From: Bifidobacterium parmae
Lineage (GTDB): Bacteria > Actinomycetota > Actinomycetes > Actinomycetales > Bifidobacteriaceae
Direction of reading: 5' to 3'
NCBI RefSeq assembly: GCF_002860365.1
Contig: NZ_NMWT01000007.1
Coordinates: 1 to 35,460 of the forward strand
Length of the DNA stretch: 35,460 nt
The notes under the pieces were generated by a model. The model worked only from the letters and a program-made list of their open reading frames with translations. It was not told where the DNA came from and searched no databases. Both the position numbers and the translations under genes were made by a program. Below are positions 32,750 through 35,460 of this stretch, in pieces. The first letter of the stretch is position 1, and every line of letters starts with the position of its first letter.

Positions 32750-32794
32750 CCCCCTTGAGGGGGAGCTGTCGGCGCAGCCGACTGAGGGGGAGCC
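32750..32794. repeat. REP-like element near htrA
   Basis: CCCCCTTGAGGGGG then AGCTGTCGGC-gca-GCCGACTGAG and GGGGAGCC. This is the standard two-hairpin layout; the first stem is varied (CCCCCTTGAGGGGG) and resembles the copy at 126-169. Confidence 0.75.
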
Positions 32795-32850
32795 AACAGG
32801 CACACACCGCGCCGTCGTTCCCCGCTTGCGGTCGGTCCGGAAACGACAAA

Positions 32851-32883
32851 GCCCCGGCACTCGCGCGAAGCGAATGCCGGGGC
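32851..32883 (-). terminator. htrA terminator
   Basis: GCCCCGGCACTCGC (32851-32864) pairs with GCGAATGCCGGGGC (32870-32883) with one mismatch and a 5-nt loop. On the minus strand it is followed by TTTGTCGTTT. It begins 14 bases after the htrA stop. Confidence 0.85.
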
Positions 32884-32896
32884 CGGACGCTGCCGA

Positions 32897-34960
32897 TCAC
32901 CACATGTTGAACGGGAAGCCGTCGTTGCCGGAGCCGGAGTCGCCGTTGCCGGAGTCGCCGTTGCCCGAGCCGTCCGAGCCGGAGTCGCCGTTGCCGGAGT
33001 CGCCGTTGCCCGAGCCGTCCGAGCCGGAGCCGTCAGAGCCGTCGGAGCCGCTGCCGTTGCTGCCGGTGTCGGAACGGTTGGTGCCGTTGACGGCCTCCTC
33101 CTGCTGGTCGAGCGTCACGTCGACGTCCATGGTCTTGCCGTCGCGCACGATGGTGAGCGTCGCCTTGTCGCCGAGGGCCGCGGCGCGCACGAAGCCGAGC
33201 AGGGAGGCGTTGCTGGACACGGCGTTGCCGTTGAACGCGACGATCGTGTCGCCTTCCTTCAGGCCGGCCTTGGCGGCCGGGGAGCCGGAGACGACCGCGG
33301 AGCCGGACGTGCCCTTGGTGATCTTCGCGCCGGCGCGGGTCACGCCGTCCGCCTCGACCGTGGAGGAGGTGATCGTGATGCCGAGCGCCACGTGCTTGAC
33401 GGAACCGTTGTCGATGATCTCGTTGGCGACGCGCTTGACGAGGTTCGACGGGATCGCGAAGCCGATGCCGATCGAGCCGGCGGTGCTGGAGGACGACGAG
33501 CTGGACGTGGAGGCGATCGACGAGTTGATGCCGATCACCTGGCCGGCCGCGTTGAAGGTCGGGCCGCCCGAGTTGCCCGGGTTGATGGCCGCGTCGATCT
33601 GGACCGCGTTGGTGACGATGTCGTTGTTGTTGTCGTCCATCACCGTGACCGGGCGGTTGAGCGCGGAGACGATGCCGGAGGTGGCGGTGTCGTCGTAGCC
33701 GAGCGGGTTGCCGACGGCCATGATGTTCTCACCGACGGCGAGCTTGTCGGAGTCGGCGAATTCGACGGCCTTGAGGTCGCTCGGCGGATTGTCGAGCTTG
33801 ATGACCGCGAGATCGGTGGTGGTGTCGGTGCCGACGACCTGCGCGGAGTACATCTGGCCGTTGGAGAGTGTCACCTGGATCTTCTGGGCGCCGGAGATCA
33901 CGTGGTTGTTGGTCACGATGTGGCCCTTGGTGTCGAGGATCGCGCCGGAACCCTGCGCGGTGCCGTCGGACAGCTGGGTCTGGATGGAGACCACGGAGCC
34001 GGAGACCGCCTTGGCGACGGCCTGCCAGTCGGGGGCTTCGCCGGACTTGGCGGTGGCGGAGCCGGAGCCGGACGTGCTGGAATCCACGTTGGCGAGCGAG
34101 CTGGTGGTCGGCACCTTGACGGCGCCGCTCGTGATGGCCGCGTAACCGACGCCGAGGCACAGGCCGGCGGACAGGAGCGCGGCGACCACGCCGATGACCA
34201 CGCCGCGCACGGTGCCGTTGGAGGCCTTCGGGCGGGCGTTGGGGTTCGGGCCGTTCTGGAAGGCCGGGTCGTTGGGGGCGCCCGGGGTTCCGGGGACTCC
34301 GGGGCCGGCCGGTGCGAACGGGTTGCCGTTGTTCGGGATGTTCGGGGCGTTCTGCTCGTTGCCCTGCGGGGCGAACGGGTTGGTGGACGTGCCGGTCATG
34401 CCGGCGTACGGGTTGCGGTCCTGCGCGGGCTGCGTACCATGCGCGCCGCCTTGCTCGCCCTGCGCGCCGGCGGCCGGGTTGACGGGCTCGCCGGGCTGCG
34501 TGGGAACCGGACCGTAGGCGCCGTATTCGGGGGCCGGACGGTACTGGCCGTACGCGGGCTGGGACGTGGGGATCGGGGTCGTCGGCGCGGCCGGGGCGGC
34601 GGAGACCACGGTCTGCTCGCCCTTCGCCGAGGCGTAGTCGGGGGCGACCTCGGGGGTGCCCGACGCGGTGGCCGGGGCGGCGGAGACCGGCGCCACGGGC
34701 GCGGTCGGGAAGGTCTGGGTGGGGGCCGCACCGGATGCGGCGGCGGCCTGCGCGCCCTGCACGGCCGCCGGGTCGATGGTTTCGGTGGGCTGCTCGTTCA
34801 TGGTGGGGGCACCGGCGGCGGGGGTGCCGGCGGCGGGCGCACCATACTCGTTTTGCGGATTCTGCGGCGTCTGCGGCTGCGCGGCCGGGGTCTGACCGCC
34901 CTGCGGCTGCGCGTTGCCCTGGTCGCCCTGCGGGTTCCAGCTGTTCTGCTCATCAGCCAT
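32897..34960 (-). CDS. htrA: HtrA/DegP-like serine protease (trypsin-PDZ)
   Basis: 687 codons from ATG 34960, with AAGGAG nine bases upstream (an in-frame start at 34978 overlaps this site). The first 248 residues are a disordered Pro/Gln/Ala/Asn-rich cytoplasmic region. A membrane helix follows (about 251-272), then an S1C protease domain with catalytic H353 (TNNHVI), D383 (TTDLAVI) and S464 (GNSGGP). A PDZ domain spans about 525-615. The Ser/Gly/Asp tail contains an exact 15-residue duplication and ends FPFNMW. It is a surface-facing quality-control or stress protease. A Ser run (about 486-492) follows the active-site block. The membrane-anchored layout fits actinobacterial HtrA proteins. 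Confidence 0.95.
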   Translation of the reverse strand: MADEQNSWNPQGDQGNAQPQGGQTPAAQPQTPQNPQNEYGAPAAGTPAAGAPTMNEQPTETIDPAAVQGAQAAAASGAAPTQTFPTAPVAPVSAAPATASGTPEVAPDYASAKGEQTVVSAAPAAPTTPIPTSQPAYGQYRPAPEYGAYGPVPTQPGEPVNPAAGAQGEQGGAHGTQPAQDRNPYAGMTGTSTNPFAPQGNEQNAPNIPNNGNPFAPAGPGVPGTPGAPNDPAFQNGPNPNARPKASNGTVRGVVIGVVAALLSAGLCLGVGYAAITSGAVKVPTTSSLANVDSSTSGSGSATAKSGEAPDWQAVAKAVSGSVVSIQTQLSDGTAQGSGAILDTKGHIVTNNHVISGAQKIQVTLSNGQMYSAQVVGTDTTTDLAVIKLDNPPSDLKAVEFADSDKLAVGENIMAVGNPLGYDDTATSGIVSALNRPVTVMDDNNNDIVTNAVQIDAAINPGNSGGPTFNAAGQVIGINSSIASTSSSSSSSTAGSIGIGFAIPSNLVKRVANEIIDNGSVKHVALGITITSSTVEADGVTRAGAKITKGTSGSAVVSGSPAAKAGLKEGDTIVAFNGNAVSSNASLLGFVRAAALGDKATLTIVRDGKTMDVDVTLDQQEEAVNGTNRSDTGSNGSGSDGSDGSGSDGSGNGDSGNGDSGSDGSGNGDSGNGDSGSGNDGFPFNMW
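32936..33025. repeat. Perfect 45-bp tandem duplication in htrA
   Basis: 32936-32980 and 32981-33025 are identical 45-bp units. In frame they give two copies of a 15-residue Gly/Ser/Asp/Asn segment in the C-terminal tail. Copy number could vary by slippage without breaking the frame. Confidence 0.92.
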
Positions 34961-35460
34961 AATCGTCTGCTCCTTCATAGGAACGGCGGCTTCGTTATGT
35001 TGCCTGTTCGGTCGGTACTTCAGCAATCCCGCCGCCGGTTCGTATTGCTACCTAAGAGTAAAGGCAGTGGCTCTGTAAGTTTCCTGAATGTTCGTTGGAA
35101 GTGCAGGGTGAATCTTCTACCGACTTCCCGCATGCGCCCGTCCGGGGCGACCGCCCGGCTCGCCCAGACGGGGTCGCCCGTCCGGGCCGTTGCGCGCACT
35201 CGTCCAATGCCACCGCCTATCTCGCTTGCAAGGGGTAGATACGACGGGCCTCGAACTGCTATCCCCGTTGCAAGGGGTACTCCACTGACGGGAAACCCAC
35301 GCCGGGGCGTTGGAATTCCTCTAAAACCTCCCGGGTACGCCGTCTCCGGCACCCCTCCCAACGGAGATACACATCGGCATACGTTCCGAAATACCCCTCG
35401 TAAGCGAGATAGCCCTACGTCGTTCTTCCGTCCGTTCCACCGGCACACATCCCCAGCGGC
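34961..35460. other. Region upstream of htrA to the window end
   Basis: 500 bp without a recognised gene. It holds the htrA leader and promoter region, direct repeats CGCCCGTCCGGG (about 35136 and 35178), and the four-site symmetric array at 35218-35411. An open frame on the minus strand spans it but is interrupted in sense by the repeats and lacks any family signature. Confidence 0.55.
35218..35411. repeat. Mirror-symmetric array of four 20-bp sites
   Basis: TATCTCGCTTGCAAGGGGTA (35218-35237, +), TATCCCCGTTGCAAGGGGTA (35260-35279, +), and on the minus strand TATCTCCGTTGGGAGGGGTG (35350-35369) and TATCTCGCTTACGAGGGGTA (35392-35411). The steps are 42, 90 and 42 bp and both pairs share one centre at 35314.5. 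The 22-bp linkers are not conserved, so selection appears to act on the 20-mers. They are candidate regulator or recombinase binding sites. Confidence 0.8.

Larger units (their letters stand above)
32335..32896. other. Intergenic region between the ATPase and htrA
   Basis: 562 bp with no credible gene. It holds the ATPase promoter, a perfect 18-bp palindrome (32529-32546), a REP-like unit (32750-32794) and the htrA terminator (32851-32883). Confidence 0.6.

Noticed and set aside
35020-35448. A 142-residue minus-strand frame upstream of htrA
   Set aside because: No ribosome site or motif. It crosses the four-site array, whose non-codon spacing and mixed orientation do not fit coding constraint.

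Overview
The window looks like a chromosomal segment of a high-GC Bifidobacterium (Actinomycetota). This is inferred from gene content and codon bias: a tandem pair of YhgE/Pip membrane proteins, class II fructose-bisphosphate aldolase, a cytosolic C1 aminopeptidase (PepC), a complete D-xylose cluster with a ROK regulator, an FprA-type reductase, and an HtrA protease with a long Pro/Gln/Asn-rich cytoplasmic tail. The species cannot be named from sequence alone.

Layout. 1-147: 3' end of an unrecognised gene. 259-1248 (-): rsmI, divergent from two overlapping YhgE/Pip genes (1366-6398, +). 6399-9393: a repeat-rich, eroded patch with REP-like units, a 21-bp tandem array, two facing gene remnants (a secreted coiled-coil protein and an XRE regulator) and a DUF4143 ATPase preceded by a 23-bp tandem array. 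9394-12327: fba (-) and pepC (+), divergent around a concentric inverted-repeat element. 12833-12906 (-): tRNA-Gly(CCC) with its own terminator. 13093-14025 (-): cutC.

14090-21823 is the xylose module: ROK regulator (-), xylB (+), a LacA/Maa-type O-acetyltransferase (-), a 28-codon membrane microprotein (-), a sugar/H+ symporter (-) and xylA (-). A 15-bp motif, GTTWAATSGTCKAAC, lies on the predicted promoters of both xylB and xylA and is the best candidate ROK operator. The expected logic is uptake by the symporter, isomerisation by XylA, phosphorylation by XylB and entry of xylulose-5-P into the bifid shunt.

22572-26761 (-): htpX, a membrane-anchored beta-lactamase-fold serine hydrolase and fprA. 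The two intergenic gaps here hold a perfect 16-bp parS and a 14/16 parS-like site, which suggests an origin-proximal location. 27023-29568 (+): asparagine-type permease plus type I asparaginase. 29617-32334 (-): a P1B-type ATPase whose nucleotide-binding domain contains translated REP-like repeats. 32897-34960 (-): htrA. Its far upstream region carries four 20-bp sites arranged with exact mirror symmetry.

The ordinary genes are well supported. The unusual material is the repeat structure: a two-hairpin REP-like family (intergenic and inside genes), several helically phased tandem arrays (10, 21 and 23 bp), and two concentric four-site elements (centres near 10663 and 35314.5). No complete new defence or mobile system was recognised.
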